Shown here in pieces: positions 54,273-62,232 of a stretch of DNA of 64,000 nucleotides. The stretch spans positions 1-64,000 of the forward strand of contig JAHBZS010000005.1 in the NCBI GenBank assembly GCA_019635285.1, given 5' to 3'. How positions within the stretch are numbered: position 1 is the stretch's first letter; the number at the start of each line of letters is the position of its first letter. The notes under the pieces were generated by a model. It saw only the letters and a list, made by a program, of their open reading frames with translations, searched no databases and was not told the origin of the DNA. Source of the stretch: Rubrivivax sp. GTDB lineage: Bacteria > Pseudomonadota > Gammaproteobacteria > Burkholderiales > Burkholderiaceae_C. The position numbers and the translations under genes were made by a program.

Positions 54273-54926
54273 TCAGCTTGGGCGCATCCAGACAAGACAG
54301 CGCTGGGCCTCCAGCCCCGGCACCTGCAGAGGTTCCACGTGAAACACGTTGACCTCGGCACCCAGGGCGGCGATCTCATCGTCCGGCACCTTGCCCTTCA
54401 TTGCCAGCCAGCAGCCCCCGGGGGCCAGATGGCGCTGCGTCAAGCGGGTGAAGTCGGACAGGGAGGCGAAAGCGCGCGACGTGACCACGTCGAAGGGCGG
54501 GGCCTGCAGCTGCTCCACACGCGCGTGTTCGGAGCTCAGATTCCTGATCGCCAGCTCGGCGGCCGCTTGCCGGATGAAAGTGGCCTTCTTGGCCACGGCG
54601 TCGACGCAACACAGCGCCCAGCCGGGTCTCATCAGCGCCCAGACGACACCGGGCAATCCGGCGCCGCTGCCGACGTCCAGAATGCGGGCACGGCCCTCTT
54701 GCAGATGCCGATCCAGAGACGGCAACACCGCCAGACAGTCCAGCAGATGCTGGTACAGCATCTGCTGCGGCTCGCGCACGGCGCTCAGGTTGTAGGCCTG
54801 GTTCCATTTGTGCAGCAGATCGAGGTAGGCCAGCAGCCGCTGCTGCAACTCGTCACCCGCCGGCAGCGCCAAGGCCTGCAGCCCGGCACGCAGCGCCACG
54901 GCCCGCGGGTCTGGCGCGGCAGCCAT
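54273..54926 (-). CDS. rsmG: 16S rRNA (guanine527-N7)-methyltransferase
   Basis: A 217-residue RsmG (GidB) that methylates G527 of 16S rRNA. It shows the SAM motif ILDVGSGAGLPGVVWAL and conserved HLLDCLAVLP, SRAFASLSDF. The product is non-essential but its loss gives low-level streptomycin resistance in many bacteria. It follows mnmG by 6 bp. A parS-like sequence lies inside the gene at 54331-54346. Confidence 0.96.
   Translation of the reverse strand: MAAAPDPRAVALRAGLQALALPAGDELQQRLLAYLDLLHKWNQAYNLSAVREPQQMLYQHLLDCLAVLPSLDRHLQEGRARILDVGSGAGLPGVVWALMRPGWALCCVDAVAKKATFIRQAAAELAIRNLSSEHARVEQLQAPPFDVVTSRAFASLSDFTRLTQRHLAPGGCWLAMKGKVPDDEIAALGAEVNVFHVEPLQVPGLEAQRCLVWMRPS
54331..54346. promoter_or_regulatory. 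parS-like site in rsmG
   Basis: GGTTCCACGTGAAACA matches the parS consensus TGTTTCACGTGAAACA at 14 of 16 positions. It lies within the rsmG coding sequence about 770 bp from parA. It could be a second, weaker ParB loading site. Confidence 0.6.
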
Positions 54927-54932
54927 CGGGCG

Positions 54933-56900
54933 TCAGGCCGCGTCCGGCAGTTCCGCCGTCCGCCCGGCGCGGGTCGCCGACAGGCGCTTCTTCTTCAGGT
55001 GCACCAGCAGCAACGAAACCGCCGCGGGCGTGACGCCCGAGATGCGCGACGCCTGCCCCAGCGTCTGCGGGCGGTGGCGCGACAACTTCTGGCGCACTTC
55101 GAAGGACAGCGCCGTCACCTGGCCGTAGTCCAGATCCTCCGGCAGCGCCAGGTTCTCGAAGTGCTGCGCCCGGGCCACCTCATCGCTCTGCTTGTCGATG
55201 TAGCCGGCGTACTTGGTCGCTGTTTCGACCTGCTCGATGACGGCGTCGGCCAGGCGCGTGCCCCACTCGGCGGTCAGTGTTTCACGTGAAACCAGCGGCT
55301 GGATCCCCGCGATGCGGCTCAGCTCGCTCAAGGTGTCGAAGCTCACGCCAGGCCGGCGCAGCAGTTCGACCAGGCGGTGTTCGTGGTCCAGCGCCTTGCC
55401 CAGCAGGCGCTCCGCATCGGCCGCTGGCAGGCGCGCCGGCTGCACCCACGTGCTCTTCAAGCGCTCGCTTTCGCGCGCGATGGCCTCGCGCTTGCGTTCG
55501 AAGGCCTGCCAGCGGGCATCGTCGACCAAGCCCAGCCCACGGCCCAGCTCGGTCAGGCGCAGGTCGGCGTTGTCTTCGCGCAGCTGCAGCCGGTACTCGG
55601 CGCGGCTGGTGAACATGCGATAGGGCTCGGTCACACCCTTGCTGACCAGGTCGTCGACCAGCACGCCCAGGTACGCCTGGTCGCGCCGCAGCTGCAGCGG
55701 CTCGCGGCCTTGCACCTGCAGCGCCGCGTTGACGCCGGCATACAGGCCCTGCGCGGCCGCCTCTTCGTAGCCGGTCGTGCCGTTGATCTGCCCGGCGAAG
55801 AACAGGCCGCGGATGGCCTGCGTCTCGAAGGTCGGCCGCAGCTCACGCGGGTCGAAGTAGTCGTATTCGATGGCGTAGCCGGGCCGCAGAATGTCGGCCT
55901 GCTCCAGGCCGACCATCGAGCGCACCGCCGCGATCTGGATGTCGAAGGGCAACGACGTGGAGATGCCGTTGGGATAGATCTCGTGCGTCTCCAGGCCTTC
56001 CGGCTCCAGGAAGATCTGGTGCGCGTCCTTGTCGGCGAAGCGGTTGACCTTGTCCTCAATGCTCGGGCAGTAGCGCGGGCCGGTGCCTTCGATGACGCCG
56101 GTGAACATCGGGCTGCGGTCGAAGCCCGAGCGGATGATCTCGTGCGTGCGCTCGTTGGTGTGGGTGATCCAGCAGGGCAACTGACGCGGGTGCTGAGACG
56201 CCTCACCCATGAAGCTGAACACCGGCACCGGGTCGCGGTCGCCGTGCTGCTCGGCCAGACGCGAGAAATCGATGGTCTTGCCGTCCAGCCGCGGCGGCGT
56301 GCCGGTCTTCAAGCGGCCCTGCGGCAGCTTCAGCTCCTTCAGGCGGGCCGACAAGGTCACGGCCGACGGGTCACCCGCGCGGCCGGCGCTGTAATTCTGC
56401 AGCCCCACATGCACCCGGCCATCCAGGAAGGTGCCGGCGGTCAACACCACCGCACGCGCGCGGAAGCGAACGCCAACTTGCGTCACGACGCCTGCCACGC
56501 GATCGCCTTCGACGACCACGTCGTCCACCGCCTGCTGGAACAGCCACAGCTTCGGCTGGTTCTCCAGCCGGCGTCGGATCGCCGTGCGGTAGAGCACGCG
56601 GTCGGCCTGCGCGCGCGTGGCACGCACCGCCTGGCCCTTGCTGCCGTTGAGAATGCGGAACTGGATGCCCGCCTCGTCGGTGGCCGCGGCCATCGCGCCG
56701 CCCAGCGCGTCGATCTCCTTGACCAGATGGCCCTTGCCGATGCCGCCGATCGACGGGTTGCAGCTCATCTGCCCCAGCGTCTCCAGGCTGTGTGTCAGCA
56801 GCAATGTACGGCAGCCCATGCGCGCGGCGGCCAGCGCCGCCTCGGTGCCGGCATGGCCGCCACCGACGACGATCAGGTCGAACTCACGCGGGTAGAACAA
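54933..56900 (-). CDS. mnmG: tRNA uridine 5-carboxymethylaminomethyl modification enzyme MnmG
   Basis: A 655-residue MnmG (GidA). With MnmE it adds the carboxymethylaminomethyl group to the wobble uridine of several tRNAs. It shows the FAD motif [41 protein letters not shown] and [18 protein letters not shown]. The start is TTG 56900, matching the usual (M)[15 protein letters not shown]. Its ribosome site GAAAGG is the 3' arm of a perfect hairpin (56907-56925), so translation may be damped. It holds a strong parS site at 55278. Confidence 0.96.
   Translation of the reverse strand: MFYPREFDLIVVGGGHAGTEAALAAARMGCRTLLLTHSLETLGQMSCNPSIGGIGKGHLVKEIDALGGAMAAATDEAGIQFRILNGSKGQAVRATRAQADRVLYRTAIRRRLENQPKLWLFQQAVDDVVVEGDRVAGVVTQVGVRFRARAVVLTAGTFLDGRVHVGLQNYSAGRAGDPSAVTLSARLKELKLPQGRLKTGTPPRLDGKTIDFSRLAEQHGDRDPVPVFSFMGEASQHPRQLPCWITHTNERTHEIIRSGFDRSPMFTGVIEGTGPRYCPSIEDKVNRFADKDAHQIFLEPEGLETHEIYPNGISTSLPFDIQIAAVRSMVGLEQADILRPGYAIEYDYFDPRELRPTFETQAIRGLFFAGQINGTTGYEEAAAQGLYAGVNAALQVQGREPLQLRRDQAYLGVLVDDLVSKGVTEPYRMFTSRAEYRLQLREDNADLRLTELGRGLGLVDDARWQAFERKREAIARESERLKSTWVQPARLPAADAERLLGKALDHEHRLVELLRRPGVSFDTLSELSRIAGIQPLVSRETLTAEWGTRLADAVIEQVETATKYAGYIDKQSDEVARAQHFENLALPEDLDYGQVTALSFEVRQKLSRHRPQTLGQASRISGVTPAAVSLLLVHLKKKRLSATRAGRTAELPDAA
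55278..55293. promoter_or_regulatory. parS site in mnmG
   Basis: TGTTTCACGTGAAACC matches the bacterial parS consensus at 15 of 16 positions, and the core TTTCACGTGAAA palindrome is perfect. It is about 1.7 kb from parA and supports an origin-proximal location. Confidence 0.82.
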
Positions 56901-56906
56901 GGGACG

Positions 56907-56925
56907 GGCCTTTCGTGGAAAGGCC
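56907..56925 (-). promoter_or_regulatory. Hairpin covering the mnmG ribosome-binding site
   Basis: A perfect 8-bp inverted repeat GGCCTTTC-N3-GAAAGGCC lies 7 bases before the TTG start of mnmG. Its 3' arm contains the likely Shine-Dalgarno GAAAGG. No T-run follows, so it is more likely a translational control or mRNA-end element than a terminator. Confidence 0.5.
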
Positions 56926-56991
56926 GGAATTTTAGGCTGCGGCCTTTTCCACCGCTGGCGCCATGTGGGCCTTGGCAGAAGCGCATGCGCT

Positions 56992-59154
56992 TCAGGCTTC
57001 GCGCTCGGCGTTCGCCGGGTGCCCCACGCTGCGCAGGTCCTGCGACACGCGCCCGCCATGCAGCGCCACCACGCGGCCGGCGCTGGCGATGGTCTCGGGC
57101 CGGTGCGCCACGATCACACGCGTCAGCGCCAGCTGCCGCACCGCCTGGTTGACCAGCCGCTCGCCCTCGACATCGAGGGCGCTGGTGGCCTCGTCCAGCA
57201 GCAGGATCTTCGGCCGCTTGTACAGCGCACGCGCCAGCAGGATGCGCTGCTTCTGCCCGCCGGACAGGCTGGAGCCCATGTCGCCGATCAGCGTGTGGTA
57301 GCCCATGGGCATGGCCTCGATCTCGTCGTGCACCGAGGCCACGCGGGCGCAATGCACCACCCAGTCCATGTCGGGCTGCAGGTCGAAGAAGCTGATGTTG
57401 TCGGAGATCGAGCCGGAAAAGAGCGGCTCGTCCTGCATCACCACGCCGATCATGTCGCGCCAGGCGCGCAGGCCGAGCTGCGTCAGCGGCACGCCGCCGA
57501 CGAGCAGCTCGCCGGACTGGGGCGCGTGGATGCCGAGGATGACCTTCAGCAACGTGGTCTTGCCGCAGCCCGACGGGCCGACGATGGCCACCGATTCGCC
57601 GGGCTCGATGCGCAGCGATACCCCCGACAGCACCTCGGGTTCGGCGTCGGAATAGGCAAAGCTGACGTCGCGCAGCTCGATCTCCGGTATGCCGCTGACC
57701 TTGCGCCCGTGGTGGCCGGCGGCGTCCTCCTGCTCGGGTGCGGTCAGCACGATGTCGGCCAGCCGCTCGCCTTGCAGGCGCAGCATCTTCAGTTCCACCA
57801 CCTTGTCGATCAAACCACTGACGCGGGTGGCGAACTGCTCCTTGTAGGCCATGAAGGCGAAGAGCATGCCCACCGAGAACTTCTGGTCCAGCACCAGCAG
57901 CGCACCGATCCACACCACGGCCACCCGCTCCAGCCCGAAAAGCAGGCGGTGCAGCGCCGAGAACAGCAGATCCAGCTTGCGCGTGGCCAGGTCGGCATTC
58001 ATCGTGTCCACCACCAGGCTGGTGAAGCGCGACTGCCGGTCGGCCTGCGCATTGAACAGCTTGATCGCCTGCACCCCGCGCAGCGATTCGAGGAAGTGAC
58101 TGGACTTCTTCGATTCGTGCACCAGCGCCTCTTCGGTGGCGTCGCGCAGCGGCCTGAAGAAGGCCCAGCGCAGCAACGCATAGGCCGCCACCGCGCCCAG
58201 CACCACCGCGGTCAGCGTGCCGCTGTAGACGAACATCATCGCCAGCGTCAGCACCACCAGCAGCCCGTCGAGCACCGCCTCGATGAAACTGGTGGTCAGC
58301 GTCTTCTGGATCTCGTGCACCGCAGAAAAGCGCGACCAGATGTCGCCGATGTGGCGCTTCTCGAACCACTCCACCGGCAGGCGCATCAGGTGCGCGAACA
58401 CGTTCGCCAGCCACTGCAGGTTCAGCGTTGCCGACAGCACCAGCACGGCCCACGAACGGATCGCCGCCGTGCCGGCCTGGATGAGCACCAGCAGTCCGAA
58501 GCCCACGCCCAAGGTGGCCAGCAGGTCGCGGTCGGCGCTGACCAGCACGTCGTCCACCACCCACTGCATCAGGAAGGGGCTGAGCAGCATGAAGGCTTCC
58601 AGCGCCAGCGCCAGCACGAAGATCTGCGCCAGCGAGCGCTTCAGCCCGGTGATGCGGCCCAGCATCTGGCGCGGCGAGACATGCTGCTTCTCGATCCGCG
58701 GCTCGAAGTCGGCCGCCGGCGTCAGCTCCAGCACCACGCCGGTGAAATGGCGCGACACCTGCTCCAGCTTCAGCCGGCGCAGCCCATGCGCCGGGTCGTG
58801 GATGGTGGCGACGCCGCGGCTCACGCCCACCAGCACCACGAAGTGGTTCATGTCCCAGTGCAGGATGCAAGGCTGTTCCAGCTGGGCCAGGTCCTCGATC
58901 TCCGCACGCAGCGCGCGCGCGTGCAGCTTCAGGCTTTCGGCCATGCGCACCAGATCGAGCAGATTCACGCCCTTTAGCGACAAGGAGAAGCGCTGGCGCA
59001 GCGTCGGCAGGTCGGAGCGGTGCCCATGGGCCGCGGCCACCATCGCCAGGCAGGCCAGGCCGCACTCTGCGCCCTCGGTCTGCAGGATCACCGGCACGCG
59101 GCTGGAGCCGAAGCCCAGCCGCAGCCCGCCCCACTTGCCGAAACGCCCGCTCAC
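56992..59154 (-). CDS. C39-peptidase ABC exporter (PCAT) of double-glycine peptides
   Basis: A 720-residue peptidase-containing ABC transporter. The N-terminal C39 cysteine protease has an intact triad: C31 in [12 protein letters not shown]104 in [10 protein letters not shown] and D120 in IHDPAHG. It should cut substrates after Gly-Gly. A membrane domain with about six helices follows (about 160-440). The ATPase has Walker [13 protein letters not shown], signature LSGGQKQR and DEATSALD. The start is GTG 59154, after GAAGGG. Preceded by an HlyD adaptor and a GG-leader peptide gene, it forms a type I-like export system. A 16-bp palindrome overlaps its stop codon. Confidence 0.93.
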   Translation of the reverse strand: MSGRFGKWGGLRLGFGSSRVPVILQTEGAECGLACLAMVAAAHGHRSDLPTLRQRFSLSLKGVNLLDLVRMAESLKLHARALRAEIEDLAQLEQPCILHWDMNHFVVLVGVSRGVATIHDPAHGLRRLKLEQVSRHFTGVVLELTPAADFEPRIEKQHVSPRQMLGRITGLKRSLAQIFVLALALEAFMLLSPFLMQWVVDDVLVSADRDLLATLGVGFGLLVLIQAGTAAIRSWAVLVLSATLNLQWLANVFAHLMRLPVEWFEKRHIGDIWSRFSAVHEIQKTLTTSFIEAVLDGLLVVLTLAMMFVYSGTLTAVVLGAVAAYALLRWAFFRPLRDATEEALVHESKKSSHFLESLRGVQAIKLFNAQADRQSRFTSLVVDTMNADLATRKLDLLFSALHRLLFGLERVAVVWIGALLVLDQKFSVGMLFAFMAYKEQFATRVSGLIDKVVELKMLRLQGERLADIVLTAPEQEDAAGHHGRKVSGIPEIELRDVSFAYSDAEPEVLSGVSLRIEPGESVAIVGPSGCGKTTLLKVILGIHAPQSGELLVGGVPLTQLGLRAWRDMIGVVMQDEPLFSGSISDNISFFDLQPDMDWVVHCARVASVHDEIEAMPMGYHTLIGDMGSSLSGGQKQRILLARALYKRPKILLLDEATSALDVEGERLVNQAVRQLALTRVIVAHRPETIASAGRVVALHGGRVSQDLRSVGHPANAEREA

Positions 59155-59212
59155 GAAAGCGCCCTTCGCGCGACACGCTCCGCAACGTGCGCTGGGGCGT
59201 GGCCCGCTGCAC

Positions 59213-60478
59213 TCATAACCGGTTGCCCAGGCCGAGCACCGGCGCAAACAGCCATTCGATCAGACGCCTGCGCTCCAGCAGCACGTCGGCCTCCATGCGC
59301 ATGCCGGCGACCAGCGGCTGCGCGACGCCGAACGCCTTCAGCTCCGGGTAGTCCATGGCCACGGTGATGCGGAACATCGGTTCGGCCGCGCCGTCCACGC
59401 CCGTCGGCACCGCCAAGGGCAGGCCGGCCAGTTCGGGGGCCGCCAGAGGCGTGCGCGACACCTGCAGCACATGGCCGGTCTGATGACCGAACTTCTGGTA
59501 CGGAAAGGCTTCGAAGCGCAACCGCACTTCCTGCTGCGGCCGCACGAAGCCCACCGCCCCGGAAGGCGCGAACAGGTGCGCCTGCAGATGGGCCCCCGAT
59601 GGCACCAGGCTGGCCAGCGCCGAGGCCGGCGACACGCTTTGCCCGGGCTCGGCCAGCACCGAGCTCACCGTACCGTCCTGCGGCGCCCGCACGACGATCT
59701 GGCGCACCGCGTCCTGCTCGGCCGCCTCCCGGGCCAGCGCGGCAAGATCCCTTTCGATCGCGCCCTGCCGAGACTTCAGCTGCACCGGCAGGCCCCGACG
59801 CTCGCCGTCCAGCACGGCCCGGTCGCGCGCCAGCGCGGCGCGCTGGCGCTCCATGGCCTGGGCCTGCACCTGCAGTCCCAACACCTCTTCCTTCTTGGTC
59901 TGCACCTGGGCCGGTGAGATGAACTGGTCGCGGCTCAGTGATTCCAGACGCTCCAGTGCTTGCTGCGCCAGCGCCAGGCGCTGACGATGCAGCGTCACCT
60001 CGGCCTCGACCTGCATCTGCTCGCGCGCCATCGCGTCGATGCGCCGCTGCAGCGACAGCATCTCGCCTTCGGCCAGCTGCGCCTGCTGGCGCGCGGCGTC
60101 CTCGAGGCTGCGCTTGCGCTCGTCCAGGCTGCGCTGCACACGGGCCTGCACGTCGGCGGACAGCGTGCTGCTTTCCAGCGCCAGCACGAACATCACGTCG
60201 CCGGCATGCACCGCCTGCCCTTCCTGCACGTGGCGCTCGAGCACCCGTCCCTGCACCGGCGGCACCAGGCGAATGACCCCGAGGTCGGGCACCAGCACAC
60301 CGCCGATGCGCGCCTTGCGGGTGTATTCGCCAAGGAACAGGAAGGCCAGCACCAGCGCCAGCACACAGACGACGCTGAGCGTGTACACGGTGAGCGACAG
60401 CGGGCGCACGAGTTGCACCTGGCCCAGCCAGTTCTGACGCTGGGCCTCGGCGACCTCGGGACGAAACAGCGAGGACAT
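59213..60478 (-). CDS. HlyD-type periplasmic adaptor protein
   Basis: A 421-residue membrane-fusion protein for the C39 exporter encoded 58 bp downstream. A single N-terminal membrane helix (about residues 28-50), a lipoyl half-motif (GRVLERHVQEGQAVHAGD), a long coiled-coil hairpin (about 110-260, rich in Ala, Gln, Leu, Arg) and the second lipoyl half (VRAPQDGTVSSVLAEPGQSV) are visible. It links the inner-membrane exporter to an outer-membrane TolC-like channel, which is not in this window. The start ATG 60478 leaves the terminator and palindrome outside the gene; a longer start at 60598 is possible but would place both inside it. Confidence 0.88.
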   Translation of the reverse strand: MSSLFRPEVAEAQRQNWLGQVQLVRPLSLTVYTLSVVCVLALVLAFLFLGEYTRKARIGGVLVPDLGVIRLVPPVQGRVLERHVQEGQAVHAGDVMFVLALESSTLSADVQARVQRSLDERKRSLEDAARQQAQLAEGEMLSLQRRIDAMAREQMQVEAEVTLHRQRLALAQQALERLESLSRDQFISPAQVQTKKEEVLGLQVQAQAMERQRAALARDRAVLDGERRGLPVQLKSRQGAIERDLAALAREAAEQDAVRQIVVRAPQDGTVSSVLAEPGQSVSPASALASLVPSGAHLQAHLFAPSGAVGFVRPQQEVRLRFEAFPYQKFGHQTGHVLQVSRTPLAAPELAGLPLAVPTGVDGAAEPMFRITVAMDYPELKAFGVAQPLVAGMRMEADVLLERRRLIEWLFAPVLGLGNRL

Positions 60479-60540
60479 AGACACTAGCGCCGTCCCCGTC
60501 GACGACAGGCTCGACCGCCGCTCGCGACCGAGGGGGCGAC

Positions 60541-60556
60541 GCGCTTGATCAAGCGC
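60541..60556. promoter_or_regulatory. Perfect 16-bp palindrome upstream of the adaptor gene
   Basis: GCGCTTGATCAAGCGC is fully self-complementary. It lies between the peptide terminator and the HlyD start, where an operator for exporter expression would be expected. Its binding protein is unknown. Confidence 0.4.
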
Positions 60557-60561
60557 AAACG

Positions 60562-60589
60562 AAAAAGCGGACCGGACAAGCCGGCCCGC
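60562..60589 (-). terminator. Intrinsic terminator after the GG-leader peptide gene
   Basis: On the minus strand, GCGGGCCGG-CTTGT-CCGGTCCGC forms a 9-bp stem with one G-U pair and is followed by TTTTT. It lies about 105 bp after the peptide stop and before the adaptor gene, so it would make most transcripts peptide-only, with some readthrough into the exporter genes. Confidence 0.78.
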
Positions 60590-60693
60590 GGACATCATGG
60601 CAGGCCATCAAGCCAACCATAATGCCAATCAGCCTAGGTGCACATCACCAAGTACCCCTAGGCCTCTTGATCGTGGCCCGAAGGCCGGTAGGT

Positions 60694-60846
60694 CTACTTC
60701 CTGTCCCAGCCGCCCTTGGGCAGCCCCCCGGCGACCTTCTTCAGGTCGTCCAGGTCCAGCACAACCGGTCCGCTCTTGGCCGGCTTCTTCTCCGCAACGA
60801 CGTCGGCGGCAGTCTTCTTCTTCTTTGGGGCAACTGCTTTCTTCAT
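60694..60846 (-). CDS. Double-glycine-leader peptide with a 9-residue core
   Basis: A 50-codon gene found by reading the sequence; AAGGAG lies six bases before the ATG. The N-terminus is Lys/Ala-rich (MKKAVAPKKKKTAAD…). Residues 28-41 (VVLDLDDLKKVAGG) form a typical double-glycine leader with spaced hydrophobic residues, after which a C39 peptidase should cut. The remaining product is LPKGGWDRK (42-50), much shorter than usual bacteriocins. It lies between luxR and the HlyD-C39 exporter genes, with a lux-box-like site upstream and a terminator downstream. A signal peptide, a modified peptide and an antimicrobial are all possible; which one is unknown. Confidence 0.8.
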   Translation of the reverse strand: MKKAVAPKKKKTAADVVAEKKPAKSGPVVLDLDDLKKVAGGLPKGGWDRK

Positions 60847-60922
60847 GAGGACTCCTTCTGGTTCGGCCTGTGCGACCGTCCGCGCACGTCTGCATTGCAG
60901 CAGCGGTAGTGAAGAAAGAACA

Positions 60923-60938
60923 CTGTCAGCTCTTACAG
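60923..60938 (-). promoter_or_regulatory. Lux-box-like site upstream of the peptide gene
   Basis: CTG-N10-CAG (plus-strand reading CTGTCAGCTCTTACAG) lies 77 bp before the peptide ATG. It shares 13 of 16 bases with the site at 61744. This is the expected half-site pattern for LuxR-type regulators, such as the one encoded next door. Confidence 0.62.
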
Positions 60939-60979
60939 GGTGAGCCCTTGACGCGACAGCGTGTCGGCACCGCTGGGCG

Positions 60980-61693
60980 TCAGTGAATCAACCCGAGTCG
61001 CAGTGCCTTCAGCACGGCGGCATGCTTGCTGGCACAGCCCAGCTTGTGCATCGCGTTGTTGACGTGCAGCACGGCGGTACGCTCGCTGATCCCGAGTATC
61101 GCGCCCACTTCCCAGGCGGTCTTGCCTTCCATCGTCCAGTGCAGGGCCTCCAACTCCCGGGGCGTCAGCAACGGCCTCTCCGGCTGCATCGGCTCGGGCA
61201 GCAGCAGGCGCAGCGCCGCTTCCTGCGCATGCACCGCAAACAGCTGCAGGTCGGCCACCACGCGTTGCAGCTCGGCGGCATCGCCCGGCAACGGCTTGTC
61301 GCGGTCCACGCCCAGCACGAAATGCCGCCCTTCGGGCAGGTGCAGCGCCATGGCAATGCCGGTGTTGAAGCCGAAGCGCGCCTGCTCCTCCCACAGCTCA
61401 CCCATGCCCTGCACGGTGTAGGTCTGCTGGTCCCAGATGATCGGCACGCTCTGCTTGCGGCAATGCTGCATCACCGGGTCGCGGCGCATCATCTCGACGT
61501 CGCGGAAGGTGCTCGAAAACTCCTGCGGCGTGTTGTCGACACTGATGAAGTCGGTGCCCGCGAGGCCCCGATCGACCACGGTGACCGCGGCCACGGTATC
61601 GAAGCCGAGGCGCTGCGCAAAGCGCACGATCTCATCGCGGAACTCGTCGCGGTCCTTGGCTTTGAGCACGGAAGAGTAGCCGCCGGGCAGCAT
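60980..61693 (-). CDS. LuxR-family regulator with autoinducer-binding domain (solo)
   Basis: A 237-residue LuxR-type regulator: an N-terminal autoinducer-binding domain (about 20-160) and a C-terminal helix-turn-helix (LTPRELEALHWTMEGKTAWEVGAILGISERTAVLHVNNAMHKLG). Relative to LasR/TraR, the conserved D-P (D72, P73) and W87 (PIIW) are kept, but the positions of W57 and Y61 are both Phe (F59, F63). It may therefore bind an acyl-homoserine lactone variant or another ligand. No LuxI synthase is in the window. The start could be ATG 61693 or a TTG at 61723. It likely acts on the flanking CTG-N10-CAG sites. Confidence 0.9.
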   Translation of the reverse strand: MLPGGYSSVLKAKDRDEFRDEIVRFAQRLGFDTVAAVTVVDRGLAGTDFISVDNTPQEFSSTFRDVEMMRRDPVMQHCRKQSVPIIWDQQTYTVQGMGELWEEQARFGFNTGIAMALHLPEGRHFVLGVDRDKPLPGDAAELQRVVADLQLFAVHAQEAALRLLLPEPMQPERPLLTPRELEALHWTMEGKTAWEVGAILGISERTAVLHVNNAMHKLGCASKHAAVLKALRLGLIH

Positions 61694-61743
61694 CAGAATG
61701 CCCCAAGTGCTCCAGGACGCCAAAGCTGCCGCCGGCGCGTGCC

Positions 61744-61759
61744 CTGACAGGGCTTACAG
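61744..61759 (+). promoter_or_regulatory. Second lux-box-like site, upstream of the 138-codon gene
   Basis: CTGACAGGGCTTACAG shows CTG-N10-CAG and is nearly the same as the site at 60923-60938. It lies in the divergent region between luxR and the unknown plus-strand gene and could control one or both. Confidence 0.6.
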
Positions 61760-61795
61760 CTTCCAAGGGCTGCGCCATTCCGGAAACATACCGGC

Positions 61796-62212
61796 ATGTT
61801 CAGCACCTCGAGTCCTTCCGACCCCTCACACATGACTCCCACCACACCTTGGTCCATCCGGGCGTGGCCCCCCATATTGTGGCAGGCCGGGCGCGAATCG
61901 CAATTGCACTTCCACCACCTCAGCACACGCGTCACCATGCCGGGCGACAGGAAATCGCGCACGGCAGGCCAGACCATCTGGGGCGGGCACTCCGCCGCCG
62001 GTGAGGCCGGTGTGGCCTGGGACTGGGTGCAGGTCTGCGGTGAAGTCGTGGCCATGGCCGATCCGATGTGCGTGGTGACCAACCTGCGCCTCGTCGGCGA
62101 GGAGGGTGAAGTGTTGACCGCGCTGGAATCAGCGCGCTTTCTCAACGAGATCGTGCACGCGCTGCCTTGGCAGACGGAAGTGCAGCGCGCCCTGCAGGTG
62201 GGCGAAGCCTGA
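61796..62212 (+). CDS. Hypothetical protein beside the luxR-peptide locus
   Basis: A protein of 138 codons if read from ATG 61796, or 126 from ATG 61832. The second start would suit a promoter at the lux-box-like site, since the first would leave almost no 5' leader. Soluble, with no signal or membrane segment. It contains GVAWDWVQVCGEVVAMADPMCVVTNLRLVGEEGEVL and ends in an amphipathic helix (LNEIVHALPWQTEVQRAL). I do not recognise the family. Its divergence from luxR and its own lux-box-like site suggest it belongs to the same regulon. Confidence 0.7.
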   Translation: MFSTSSPSDPSHMTPTTPWSIRAWPPILWQAGRESQLHFHHLSTRVTMPGDRKSRTAGQTIWGGHSAAGEAGVAWDWVQVCGEVVAMADPMCVVTNLRLVGEEGEVLTALESARFLNEIVHALPWQTEVQRALQVGEA

Positions 62213-62232
62213 ACGCCATGGCCTGAGGGGTG

